Shown: one piece after another, positions 33,631 through 42,384 of the stretch
How positions within the stretch are numbered: position 1 is the first letter of the stretch
How the letters are laid out: every line of letters starts with the position of its first letter
NCBI GenBank assembly: GCA_028818775.1
Contig: JAPPNE010000101.1
Coordinates: forward strand, 1 to 64,000
Reading direction: 5' to 3'
DNA: 64,000 nucleotides
Source: Deltaproteobacteria bacterium
GTDB lineage: Bacteria > Desulfobacterota > Binatia > UBA9968 > JAJDTQ01
The notes under the pieces: model-generated
Seen by the model: only the letters and a program-made list of their open reading frames with translations
Databases searched by the model: none
What the model was told of the DNA's origin: nothing
Translations under genes and position numbers: made by a program

Positions 33631-35780
33631 GTCTCGCCAACCTTCTCGCACGCGTCGAGAGCCGGCGTATCGGCCTCGGCGTGAAGATGTACGCCGCCTT
33701 CGGCGCGGGAGTGCTGCTGATGCTGGCGGCCAGCGTGGTGGCGCTGGTGTCGTTCGGCGTCGTGAGCAACTCGCAACGGCACATTACCGAACGGAGCGTG
33801 CCCAGCCTGGTGGCGGCCATTCGCGCCGCGCAGCAGAGTTCGGCGCTGGTCGACGCGGCGCCGCGGCTTGTTTCGGTCTCGTCCGCGGAGGAGCTCACCG
33901 AGGTCAGGGCAGCCATCGCCAGGGACAAGGAACTGCTCAACAATCTGATCGAAGAGCTGCGGGAGCAGGATTCGCTGGAGAATCAGCAACAGGCGGATAC
34001 GCTTCGTTCCCTTGCCGATGCCCTCACCACGACGCTGGAAAAGATCGAGCGGTCGTCCTCGCGACGACGGGAACTCAAACGCCGGCTGGACACGCGGGAA
34101 GCCGAGATCCCGGTCATGACCCGGCAGATCGACCGCATCCTGGTGCCCGAGATCGACGGTCAGGCTTTCTTCCTCGCCACGGGCCTGAGGGAACTCGGCG
34201 ACAGCCCCGCACCTCCGGCGGAACGAACCTCGTACGCGGAACAGGTACGGTACCGCGATCTGCTGACGCTGCACACGCAGGCCAACCTCGCCGCGAGGCT
34301 GCTCGCGGAAGCCACGGTGCTGAACGACCGCACCTTGATCCAGCCCGTCCGAGAGCGCTACAACGCGGCGCTCGGCTCGTTCGAGCGCGCGTTCCGTTCT
34401 TCCGAGGCCCACGCGTCCCCCACGCGCATGCTCGACTTCGAGTTCGAACGCCTCAAGTCCCTGGGGCAGGGGGCCGAGGGAATCTTCGACCTGCAGGAAG
34501 CCATCTTGCGCCAGGCGGAAATGGAGGCGCGTTACATCGACGAGAATCGCGCCACCGCGGCCAGCCTGCTGGCCACCATGGACCGGGTGGTGGCGGTGGC
34601 GGACCGCCAGGCGGACGCGGCCAGCGACGCCTCCACCGCGGCGGTGAGCACCGGCATGGTGGTGTTGGTGCTGCTCAACGTGCTGAACGTCATCGGCGCC
34701 GTCGCGCTCGGCGTCTTCGTCGGCCGCTATCTGATCCGGCGCATGACCGGGCTGGCGGCGTCCATGCGTTCCATGGCCGAGGGCAACCTCGAGGTGCCGG
34801 TGGAGGTGAGGGGCAACGACGAGGTCACCGACATGGCGGAAGCCCTGGAGGTATTCCGGCGTCACGCCCTGGAAGTGCAGCGGCTCAATCTCGTGGAGAA
34901 GCTGGCCGACGAGCTGAAGGACAAGAACACCGAGCTGGAGCAGACTCTCCAGGACCTGAAGACGGCCCAGAACCAGGTGGTCATGCAGGAGAAGCTGGCC
35001 TCCCTGGGGCAACTCGCCGCCGGCATCGCGCACGAGATCAAGAACCCGCTCAATTTCGTCAACAACTTCTCGGAGGTTTCAGGCGAGCTCATCGAGGAGG
35101 TGCGGGAGGTCCTGGGCGAGGTCCGTGAGAAAGTGCCGGAGGACGCGCGGGATGAGATCGAGGGAATCCTGGACGACCTGACCTCGAACCTCGAGAAGAT
35201 CAACCAGCACGGCAAGCGCGCCGACGGCATCGTGCGCAGCATGCTGGACCACTCGCGCGCCCAGTCCGGCGAAAGGCGCTCGGTGGATCTGAACGCGCTG
35301 CTCAAGCAGTACGCCGACCTCGCCTATCACGCCATGCGCGCCAAGGACCAGCAGTTCAACGTGACGTGGGAAGAGGACCTCGATAGCGGGATGGGGGAGA
35401 TCGAGGTCGTGCCCCAGGACTTGAGCCGAGTCTTCCTCAACCTCATCACCAACGCCTGCCAAGCGACCTTCGAACGGGCCAGGAATTCCGACGGCGGCTA
35501 TCAGCCGTGTATCCGGTTGTCGAGCAAGCGCGAAGACGATCGAGCCGAGTTCCGCATCAGGGACAACGGCCCCGGTATTCCGCAGGACATGATCAAGAAG
35601 ATCTTCGAGCCCTTCGTCACCACCAAGCCTACCGGGGAAGGCACCGGACTCGGCCTGTCCCTCTCCCAGGACATCGTGTCCCAGCACGGGGGCCACTTGG
35701 GCGTGAAGTCGGAGCCGGGCGTGTTCACGGAGTTCTCGGTCACGATCCCGACTGAAGGAGCGGAAGCCGCCACGGCCTGA
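33627..35780 (+). CDS. Sensor histidine kinase with large periplasmic domain and HAMP
   Basis: 717 residues. TM1 is at about 22-45, a mainly helical periplasmic region runs to about 345, TM2 at about 347-370, then a HAMP domain and a coiled coil. The phospho-acceptor is H469 in AGIAHEIKNPLN. The ATP-binding domain has FLNLITNACQA (N box), DNGPGI (G1), GTGLGLSLS (G2). The layout resembles TorS- or NIT-like sensors. TTG at 33627 overlaps the preceding stop codon by four bases (TTGA), so translational coupling is likely. The binding protein just upstream is the probable ligand receptor for its periplasmic part, and the response regulator/phosphatase gene is the probable partner. Confidence 0.92.
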   Translation: MSLANLLARVESRRIGLGVKMYAAFGAGVLLMLAASVVALVSFGVVSNSQRHITERSVPSLVAAIRAAQQSSALVDAAPRLVSVSSAEELTEVRAAIARDKELLNNLIEELREQDSLENQQQADTLRSLADALTTTLEKIERSSSRRRELKRRLDTREAEIPVMTRQIDRILVPEIDGQAFFLATGLRELGDSPAPPAERTSYAEQVRYRDLLTLHTQANLAARLLAEATVLNDRTLIQPVRERYNAALGSFERAFRSSEAHASPTRMLDFEFERLKSLGQGAEGIFDLQEAILRQAEMEARYIDENRATAASLLATMDRVVAVADRQADAASDASTAAVSTGMVVLVLLNVLNVIGAVALGVFVGRYLIRRMTGLAASMRSMAEGNLEVPVEVRGNDEVTDMAEALEVFRRHALEVQRLNLVEKLADELKDKNTELEQTLQDLKTAQNQVVMQEKLASLGQLAAGIAHEIKNPLNFVNNFSEVSGELIEEVREVLGEVREKVPEDARDEIEGILDDLTSNLEKINQHGKRADGIVRSMLDHSRAQSGERRSVDLNALLKQYADLAYHAMRAKDQQFNVTWEEDLDSGMGEIEVVPQDLSRVFLNLITNACQATFERARNSDGGYQPCIRLSSKREDDRAEFRIRDNGPGIPQDMIKKIFEPFVTTKPTGEGTGLGLSLSQDIVSQHGGHLGVKSEPGVFTEFSVTIPTEGAEAATA

Positions 35781-35820
35781 CCTTCATGGACCTCCAGGCC
35801 GCCCGGTCGTCGGTCGATTG

Positions 35821-35854
35821 CCCGCCGGGAGACATCACGGCCATTCCCGGCGGG
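35821..35854. terminator. Hairpin between convergent kinase and amt genes
   Basis: CCCGCCGGGA (35821-35830) pairs perfectly with TCCCGGCGGG (35845-35854), loop 14 bases. It lies between the 3' ends of the histidine kinase gene and amt and could serve both as a bidirectional terminator, although no T-run follows. Confidence 0.6.
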
Positions 35855-35864
35855 CGTCCGCGTC

Positions 35865-37295
35865 TCAGCCGCTGCCACGAACTTCGTCGGCGTCGTCGGG
35901 ATCGGGCATGACCACGAACTCGGGATAGGCTTCGATGCCGAGCTCGCCGGCGTCCTGGCCGAGCTCTTCGACCGATAGTGAAACCCGCACTCCCATGAGC
36001 TGCCTCAGCACCATCCAGACCACCCACGAAACCGCGAACACGTACACGCCGATGGCCACCACTCCCAGGAGTTGAACGCCGAAGTTGCCGCCGGCCACGA
36101 TGCAGGTCGCCAGGGTTCCCCAGATGCCCGCGAACAGGTGCACCGGAATCGCGCCCACCACGTCGTCCACCTTGAGTATTTCAAGCAGCCGCAACCCCGC
36201 GACGCAGATGCCGCCGCCGATGGCGCCGATGATCACCGCCCAGTAGTGGCTCGCGAAGTCGGGCCCGGCGGTAATGGCCACCAAGCCCGCCAGGGCGCCG
36301 TTGAGGCCGGCCATCAGGTCGACCCGTCCGAGCAGGGGCCGCTCGATGACCAGAGCGACCAGGAACCCGGCGCCGCCGGCCAGGTTGGTGTTGACCAGTA
36401 TGTGGCTGATGGCCACCGCGTCCGTGGCGCCGCCCAGGGCCAGTTGCGATCCGCCGTTGAAGCCGAACCACCCGAACCACAGGATGAAGACGCCCAGGGT
36501 GACGATGGGGATGTTGGACGGTGGCGTCGCCTTGACGCTGCCGTCGGCCCGGAACTTGCCGCGCCGGGCTCCCACGACGATGGCGCCCGCCAGGGCCGCC
36601 CAGCCGCCGGTGGAATGGACGATGGTGGAGCCGGCGAAGTCCTTGAAGCCCATGGCGCCCAGCCACCCGCCGCCCCAGGTCCAGGCGCCGACGATGGGGT
36701 AGATGACGCCCGTCAGGAGGATGATGAAGACGAAGAAGGTCCAAAGCCTCACCCGCTCGGCGAGGGTGCCGGAGACGATGGACGCGGTGGTGGCCACGAA
36801 CACCATCTGGAAGAACCAGTCCGACATGGTTGCATAGCCGGAGGATTTGAGGACCGCCTCGGTGGCCGCCGCCTTTGCCGTGTCGTCGGCGCTCAGCAAG
36901 GCGATTTCCTCACCCGTCGGCCCGTAGAAGGGCGTGAAGCTGCCGATGACGCTGCCGACGTCGACGTACATCAGGTTGTAGCCGATGAAAAAGTACATGA
37001 TCCCGGCGATGGCGTAGAGCCCCATGTTCTTGAGGCAGATCATGGACACGTTCTTGGTGCGCACCGAACCCGACTCGAGCATGGTGAAGCCCGCGCACAT
37101 CCACATCACCAGGCATCCCCAGATGAGGAACGAGAAGGTGTTCAGGACGAATTGCAACTCCTTGTCCACGGCCGCTTCCGCGGTGGTGGCCAACCAGAAG
37201 AAACCCAACGCGGCGGCGAGGCCGCCGGCGATGGCCAGGCGGCCGAAATGCCCGCCGAGGAAGGAAACCTTCGTGGAAATCCCGTATCTGCTCAT
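35865..37295 (-). CDS. amt: Ammonium transporter
   Basis: 476 residues of the Amt/Mep/Rh family, carrying ammonium across the inner membrane. A hydrophobic leader (LAIAGGLAAALGFFWLATTAEAA) resembles a signal sequence, as in some AmtB proteins. About eleven TM segments follow. Family blocks: FTMLESGSVRTKN, GSTIVHSTGGWAALAGA and WFGWFGFNGGS. The C-terminal tail is longer than usual and acidic, ending PDPDDADEVRGSG. It lies 90 bases after glnA on the same strand. No PII (glnB/glnK) gene is adjacent, which is unusual for an amt locus. Confidence 0.94.
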   Translation of the reverse strand: MSRYGISTKVSFLGGHFGRLAIAGGLAAALGFFWLATTAEAAVDKELQFVLNTFSFLIWGCLVMWMCAGFTMLESGSVRTKNVSMICLKNMGLYAIAGIMYFFIGYNLMYVDVGSVIGSFTPFYGPTGEEIALLSADDTAKAAATEAVLKSSGYATMSDWFFQMVFVATTASIVSGTLAERVRLWTFFVFIILLTGVIYPIVGAWTWGGGWLGAMGFKDFAGSTIVHSTGGWAALAGAIVVGARRGKFRADGSVKATPPSNIPIVTLGVFILWFGWFGFNGGSQLALGGATDAVAISHILVNTNLAGGAGFLVALVIERPLLGRVDLMAGLNGALAGLVAITAGPDFASHYWAVIIGAIGGGICVAGLRLLEILKVDDVVGAIPVHLFAGIWGTLATCIVAGGNFGVQLLGVVAIGVYVFAVSWVVWMVLRQLMGVRVSLSVEELGQDAGELGIEAYPEFVVMPDPDDADEVRGSG

Positions 37296-37385
37296 GTTAG
37301 CGGCACCTCCGTTCTGGTCGATTCAGTCTGCAAACCCAAGGCCCGTAACGATACTCGTCACCGCGCCCGTCGCCTCGGACAGACA

Positions 37386-38801
37386 CTAGATGTGGTAGTA
37401 GTGGAAGAACTCCGCCGGCACGGGGTGGAGAAAGACATCCCTCGATTCCTGCTCCTTGAACGCGATGTAGTGGTCGATGATGTCCTGTGTGAAGACTCCT
37501 CCCTCCAGCAGGTAGTCGTGGTCCGCGCCGAGGGCCGCAACAGCTTCCTCCATGGACGTGGGGACGGAGGGGATGTTGGCCGCTTCCTCGGGCGAGAGCT
37601 CGTAGATGTCCGCGTCGGTGGGGTCACCGGGGTCGATGCGGTTGCGGATGCCGTCAAGCCCCGCCATCAGCATGGCCGAGAACGCCAGGTAGGTGTTGGC
37701 GGAGGGGTCGGGGGGACGGAACTCAAGGCGTTTGCTGGCCGGCGAGGTCTCGTACGTGGGGATGCGCACCGCCGCGGAGCGGTTGCGCGCGGAGTAGGCG
37801 AGGTAGACCGGGGCCTCGAAACCCGGCACCAGGCGCTTGTAGGAATTGGTCGTGGGGGCGCAGAAGGCCAGCAGGGACGGGCTGTGCTTGAGCAGGCCGC
37901 CGATGTAGTATCGCGCCAGCTCCGACAACTCCGCGTAGCTGCCGGCCTCATAGAAGAGCGGGGTGTCGCCGAGCCACAGCGACTGGTGCACGTGCATGCC
38001 GCTGCCGTTGTCCCCGAACAGCGGCTTGGGCATGAACGTGGCGGTCTTGCCGTGGGCCCTGGCCACGTTGCGCACGATGTGCTTGTACCACTGGGTCTCG
38101 TCGGCCTTCCGGCGCAGGGTCTGGAAGCGGGTGGCGATCTCCCCCTGGCCGCCCGTGGCCACTTCGTGGTGGTGGACCTCGAACTCCATACCCACTTGCC
38201 CCATCTTCTCCGCCATCTCCCAGCGCAGGTCGGCTAGCTGGTCGAACGGCGGGATGGGCGAATAGCCCTGCTTGGGCGGGATCTTGTAGCCCTGGTTGCG
38301 ATCACCCTCCTCCCGCGCCGAGTTCCAGTCGGCCTCATCCGAGTCCACGATATGGAAGGACGAGTTGGGCTTGAGTCCGAAGCGCACGTTGTCGAACACG
38401 AAGAACTCGAGCTCCGGGCCGAAGAACGCCTTGTCGGCAATGCCGGTGGCGGCAAGATGGGCTTCCGCCTTGGTGGCGACCCAGCGCGGATCGCGGCTGT
38501 AGCGCTCGCCGTTGACGGGGTCGACCACGTCGCAGATGAGCTTGAGCGAGGGCTCCGGCTCCACCGGATCGATCCGCGCGGAGTCGAGGTCGGGCACCAG
38601 CAGCATGTCCGACTGGTCGATGGACTGGAAGCCCCGCAGGCTGGAGCCGTCGAAGCCCTGGCCGCGCTCGATGAGGCTTTCCTTCACCTTGGAAGGGGGT
38701 ATCGAAAAGTGTTGCCAGCGGCCTATGAGGTCGGTGACGAGAAGGTCGACGCGCCGAACGCCGTTATCGGCCATCAGTTTCTGGACATCCGAAAGTGTCA
38801 T
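37386..38801 (-). CDS. glnA: Glutamine synthetase, type I
   Basis: 471 residues, canonical GSI length. It shows FDGSSLRGF, the metal-binding EFEVHHHEVATGGQGEI, HVHQSLW, PTTNSYKRLVPG and RLEFRPPDPSANTYLA. A tyrosine at 400 in DADIYELSPEE matches the adenylylation site of GSI-beta enzymes, so control by adenylylation is possible (known family trait, not tested). AAGGAG precedes the ATG. It lies 15 bases after the transglutaminase gene, so it may be transcribed with the ATP-grasp/alpha-E/transglutaminase cluster as well as with amt. Confidence 0.96.
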   Translation of the reverse strand: MTLSDVQKLMADNGVRRVDLLVTDLIGRWQHFSIPPSKVKESLIERGQGFDGSSLRGFQSIDQSDMLLVPDLDSARIDPVEPEPSLKLICDVVDPVNGERYSRDPRWVATKAEAHLAATGIADKAFFGPELEFFVFDNVRFGLKPNSSFHIVDSDEADWNSAREEGDRNQGYKIPPKQGYSPIPPFDQLADLRWEMAEKMGQVGMEFEVHHHEVATGGQGEIATRFQTLRRKADETQWYKHIVRNVARAHGKTATFMPKPLFGDNGSGMHVHQSLWLGDTPLFYEAGSYAELSELARYYIGGLLKHSPSLLAFCAPTTNSYKRLVPGFEAPVYLAYSARNRSAAVRIPTYETSPASKRLEFRPPDPSANTYLAFSAMLMAGLDGIRNRIDPGDPTDADIYELSPEEAANIPSVPTSMEEAVAALGADHDYLLEGGVFTQDIIDHYIAFKEQESRDVFLHPVPAEFFHYYHI

Positions 38802-38816
38802 GGTCGCTCCTTATGT

Positions 38817-39701
38817 TCAGGTCCACAGATCTTGATCGGGCGAGTCCGCGTCATCAATGCGTTCGATTACCACTTCCGTGTCGAGGACGGAACCGGCGGC
38901 GCCACGAAACGTGCCGCGAGTCGGCGGCACGTCGGCGTAGTCCCGCCCCACGGCTACGCGGATGTGACGCTCGTCGCCCTCGGTGTCGTTGGTGGGGTCG
39001 AAGCCGATCCACCCGGAGCCGGGGAACCAGGCTTCCACCCACGCGTGGCTCTCGCCTTCCGCCAGCCCCGCCACGGTCGGTCCCAGGTAGCCCGAGACGT
39101 AGCGGCACGGGATTCCCCACCCGCGCAGGACCGCCGCCATCACGTGGGCGTAGTCCTGGCACACGCCCCGGCCGGTCTCGAGAATGCGGTCGATGGGCGA
39201 ATCCACCGTGGTCTCGCCGGGTGCATACTCCAGCACGCTGTAAAGCGTGGCGCAAAGTTCGCGAGTGCTGACCAGCGGGTCGTCGCCGGGCGCGATGCCG
39301 TGGGTTTCCAGAAACTTCTCCAGGGTCGGCGTCGGCGCCACAAAATGGCTGGGGTGCAGCATCGGCCAGAACGCGACGTTGTGGGCGGTCCGCCCCAGCC
39401 GTGTCCAGGCCTCGGAGTCCAACCGTTCCGGCGCACGCCCCAACGGCCCCAACTCCACCGTCGAGCGGGCGACCACGCGAAGTTCGTCACGAACCCGCGG
39501 CCGCTCGAGGAAATGCCCGGTGTTGCCGAAGGGATCGGTGAACTCGAACAGTGTGCCGTCCGGCTGGGTCTCGACGAAGAACTCCCGCACCAATTGCACG
39601 CGGTCACGGAGAGGGCAGACGTAGAGCGTCATCACCGAGTCCTCCGCCGGCGCGGCATAGCGAAAGCACATGCGGTGCTCGATCCGGTAGGTCACGGTCA
39701 C
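38817..39701 (-). CDS. Transglutaminase-like protein with N-terminal Bact_transglu_N domain
   Basis: 294 residues. An N-terminal beta-rich domain (RIEHRMCFRYAAPAEDSVMTL) is followed by a papain-fold transglutaminase core. Catalytic Cys is in GRGVCQDYAHV, His in GESHAWVEAW and Asp in GFDPTNDT. GTG 39701 overlaps the stop of the alpha-E gene by four bases (GTGA); an upstream open extension is only antisense reading. It is the third gene of the conserved CP-ATP-grasp/alpha-E/transglutaminase triplet, a group proposed to form or cut peptide-like amide bonds. Substrate unknown. Confidence 0.9.
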   Translation of the reverse strand: MTVTYRIEHRMCFRYAAPAEDSVMTLYVCPLRDRVQLVREFFVETQPDGTLFEFTDPFGNTGHFLERPRVRDELRVVARSTVELGPLGRAPERLDSEAWTRLGRTAHNVAFWPMLHPSHFVAPTPTLEKFLETHGIAPGDDPLVSTRELCATLYSVLEYAPGETTVDSPIDRILETGRGVCQDYAHVMAAVLRGWGIPCRYVSGYLGPTVAGLAEGESHAWVEAWFPGSGWIGFDPTNDTEGDERHIRVAVGRDYADVPPTRGTFRGAAGSVLDTEVVIERIDDADSPDQDLWT

Positions 39702-40669
39702 GTGGCGAGCTCCTGCGGGAGAGAATGGGTGACGTAGGCGGCCATGGTGAGATCGTGGAGCACGCGGCCGTCCTGTGCCACGGAGCGGAAGAATTCGCCG
39801 GCCTCTCCGGAAAGGCCGGTGGGCTCTACCTCGATGGATGCGGCCAGGCGCAGCGCCATGCGGTGCGGCGCCGCCATGGGGTAGCGGGCGCCCACCGGAT
39901 CGATTCCGGCCAGCAGACGGGCGATGCGCTGGGCGGCGAAGCGCAGGGAGCGAGGGACCTCCGGGTCCTGGGTGAGGAGGCCCAGCGCCTGCTGCCGTTC
40001 GATGTTGGTGGAATGGCGCCGGCAGTAGACTTCGTAGGCGCTGCACACGCGCAAGAGGTCCGCCCACGACAGCGCGTTTGCCCCCGCGTCCTCTCGGTTG
40101 AACTCGACCCAGCCCGCCAGCAGCTCGGCCTGATGCTGCAGCCGCTCGATGAACCGGCCCAGCTCCAGGAAGCGCCACGCTTCGTCCCGCGGCATGACCG
40201 CCTCTACGACTCCGGCCAGCAGATGCAGCCGATCGACGGCCTCGCCCACCAGGGCCGACGGTCCGCGGGTCCATGCGGTGGTGAAATCGCTGTCGCGTAT
40301 CCACAGGTAACCCTGGTTGAGGCAGGTCCAGACCGGCAGCGGCAGTTCCGCCCGTACCCGTTGGCCGTTCTCTCGCGCGTGCTCCCAGCAGGACAACAGC
40401 GAGTCGGGGTTCGCCCGTTCTTCCACGAGCTTGCCGGCGAGGGTGTAGGCGTCCGGTATGACGACCGTTTCGGCGTCGTCACCGTCGACGTGCGAACTCA
40501 CGGACGGTTGTCCGAGGATGCGGTACACCGCCTGCCACCCCAGGGTCAACTCGTCCACCGGCCGGTCCGGGAGGCGGTTGAGCTGAAAGCGCAGCAGCCG
40601 CGCCGTGTGCTCGATGCGCTCCGCGTGACGCCCCAGCCAGTAGAACTCGGCCGCTAGGCGTGCGAGCAT
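39698..40669 (-). CDS. Alpha-E (DUF403) domain protein
   Basis: 323 mainly helical residues of the alpha-E family. Starting at ATG 40669 it opens MLARLAAEFYWLGRHAERIEHTARLLR, the typical beginning of the family, and ends with LHDLTMAAYVTHSLPQELAT. The family is defined by conserved Glu/Arg-rich helices and is almost always encoded with a circularly permuted ATP-grasp protein and a transglutaminase, as here. Its reaction is unknown; it may bind the ATP-grasp ligase or its product. Starts 26 bases after the ATP-grasp stop and overlaps the transglutaminase start by four bases. Confidence 0.9.
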   Translation of the reverse strand: MLARLAAEFYWLGRHAERIEHTARLLRFQLNRLPDRPVDELTLGWQAVYRILGQPSVSSHVDGDDAETVVIPDAYTLAGKLVEERANPDSLLSCWEHARENGQRVRAELPLPVWTCLNQGYLWIRDSDFTTAWTRGPSALVGEAVDRLHLLAGVVEAVMPRDEAWRFLELGRFIERLQHQAELLAGWVEFNREDAGANALSWADLLRVCSAYEVYCRRHSTNIERQQALGLLTQDPEVPRSLRFAAQRIARLLAGIDPVGARYPMAAPHRMALRLAASIEVEPTGLSGEAGEFFRSVAQDGRVLHDLTMAAYVTHSLPQELAT

Positions 40670-40695
40670 CGTCCGTTCCTCTTCGCCGACCGCAC

Positions 40696-42156
40696 TCAAT
40701 CCTCCACGATCCACAGATCCTTGCAGCCCCCGCCCTGGCTGGAATTGACCACCAGGCTGCCGCGGCGCAACGCCACCCGGCACAGCCCTCCCGGAACGAC
40801 GTGCTGCTCGTCCCGGCCCTGCAGCACGAACGGACGCAGGTCGACGTGGCGCGGCTCGATGGCGCCGTCGATGAAGCACGGCGCGCGCGACAGGGCGAGC
40901 ACCGGTTGCGCGATGAAGTTGGCGGGATCGGCGCGCAGCCGCTCGGCGTAGCGGGCGCGCTCGTCCGCGCTCGCATGGGGGCCCACCAGCATGCCGTAGC
41001 CTCCGGCTCCGCCCACTTCCTTGACCACCAGCTCTTCCAGGTGCTCCAGGGTGTAGGCCAGGCTCGACGGCTCGCGGCACAGATGGGTCTCGATGTTGGC
41101 GAGGATGGGTTCCTCGCCCAGGAAATAGCGGATGATCTCCGGGACGTACGCGTACAGGCTCTTGTCGTCGGCCACTCCGGTGCCGGGCGCGTTGGCCACC
41201 ACGACGTTGCCGGCGCGATACGCGTGGAAGAGCCCCGCCGCTCCCAGGACCGAGTCGGAGCGGAAGTGCACCGGATCGAGAAAGTCGTCATCTATCCTCC
41301 GGTACAGCACGTCCACGCGGCGCAGGCCCGAGGTGGTGCGGGCATAGAGCCCGCTGTCGCGCAGGAGCAGGTCCTGCCCCTCGACGAGATCGATGCCCAT
41401 CTCGCCGGCGAGAAAGGCATGTTCATAGTACGCGGCGTTGTGCATGCCGGGGGTCAGGATCGCGACATTGGGAGTGTCTTGAGAGGGTCGCAGCGACGCC
41501 AGGGTGGCGTAGAGCAGCTCGGCGTAGTCCGAGACCTCGCGCACCCGGTTCGCGCGGTAGAGCCGCGGGAAGGCCTCCTTGATGGCGTTCCGGCAGGCAA
41601 GCATGTACGACACCCCGGAGGGCACCCGCAGGTTGTCCTCGAGCACGGCGAAACCGTCGTGGGTGCGCACCACGTCGGTGCCGCAGACGGCGACGTAGAC
41701 GTCGTGCGGTACCTTGACGCCGCGCATCTCCATGCGGTACTGCGGACAGCCCAGCACCAGGTCGATGGGAACGATCCTGTCCCTGAGGCACCGTCCCTCG
41801 TGGTAGACGTCCTTGAGAAAGAGGTTGAGGGCCGCCAGCCGCTGTTTGAGCCCGCGCTCGAGGTGGTCCCACTCCGCCGCCGTCAACACCCGCGGGACAC
41901 AATCGATGGGAATGATCTGTTCGGTGGCCTTGTCGGCATCGAGCACCGTGAACGTGATGCCTTCGTGGAGGAAGTGCCGGTAGACGCCGTCCTGGAGCTT
42001 GACTAAATCCTCTGGCCCCAGTTCCGCCAACGCCGCGTGCAGTCTGCGGGACGCGGCGCGCGGATTGCCGCGAGGCTCGAACATTTCATCGTAAAAAAGC
42101 GTATCCAGGTCGTAGCCTGAAAAAACTCCGCCTCCCGCTGCTCGAAGCTGCGACAC
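40696..42156 (-). CDS. Circularly permuted ATP-grasp type 2 protein (DUF404/DUF407)
   Basis: About 486 residues. GTG 42156 is chosen because GGAGG stands five bases upstream and because reading further up would run into the tRNA-Ala gene. Family blocks: GVYRHFLHEGITFTV, IDCVPRVLTAAEWDHLERGLKQR, the acidic ATP-grasp segment FAVLEDNLRVPSGVSYM and LVVKEVGGAGGYGMLVGP. ATP-grasp enzymes ligate a carboxylate to an amine or thiol. In the cluster it should form an amide or peptide bond and act with alpha-E and transglutaminase proteins. Product and substrate are unknown. Confidence 0.9.
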   Translation of the reverse strand: MSQLRAAGGGVFSGYDLDTLFYDEMFEPRGNPRAASRRLHAALAELGPEDLVKLQDGVYRHFLHEGITFTVLDADKATEQIIPIDCVPRVLTAAEWDHLERGLKQRLAALNLFLKDVYHEGRCLRDRIVPIDLVLGCPQYRMEMRGVKVPHDVYVAVCGTDVVRTHDGFAVLEDNLRVPSGVSYMLACRNAIKEAFPRLYRANRVREVSDYAELLYATLASLRPSQDTPNVAILTPGMHNAAYYEHAFLAGEMGIDLVEGQDLLLRDSGLYARTTSGLRRVDVLYRRIDDDFLDPVHFRSDSVLGAAGLFHAYRAGNVVVANAPGTGVADDKSLYAYVPEIIRYFLGEEPILANIETHLCREPSSLAYTLEHLEELVVKEVGGAGGYGMLVGPHASADERARYAERLRADPANFIAQPVLALSRAPCFIDGAIEPRHVDLRPFVLQGRDEQHVVPGGLCRVALRRGSLVVNSSQGGGCKDLWIVED

Positions 42157-42185
42157 ACCGCCTCCGGACGGATTCCTGGAAAACG

Positions 42186-42261
<76 letters not shown>

Positions 42262-42384
42262 ACGCCCGGGAACTGAGGCGGTCACGGACCCGTCAGGGTC
42301 CTCGACCACCGGCTGGATAGGAAAGCATAGCCGAAACGCGGGCCGGGAGGCAAGAGGGTGGGGGGCGGGTCCCGGTGGGGCGCA

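Noticed and set aside
37386-38801. Reading GlnA as a specialised GS-like amidoligase of the ATP-grasp cluster
   Set aside because: All canonical GSI motifs and the adenylylation tyrosine are present, so an ordinary glutamine synthetase is the simpler reading.
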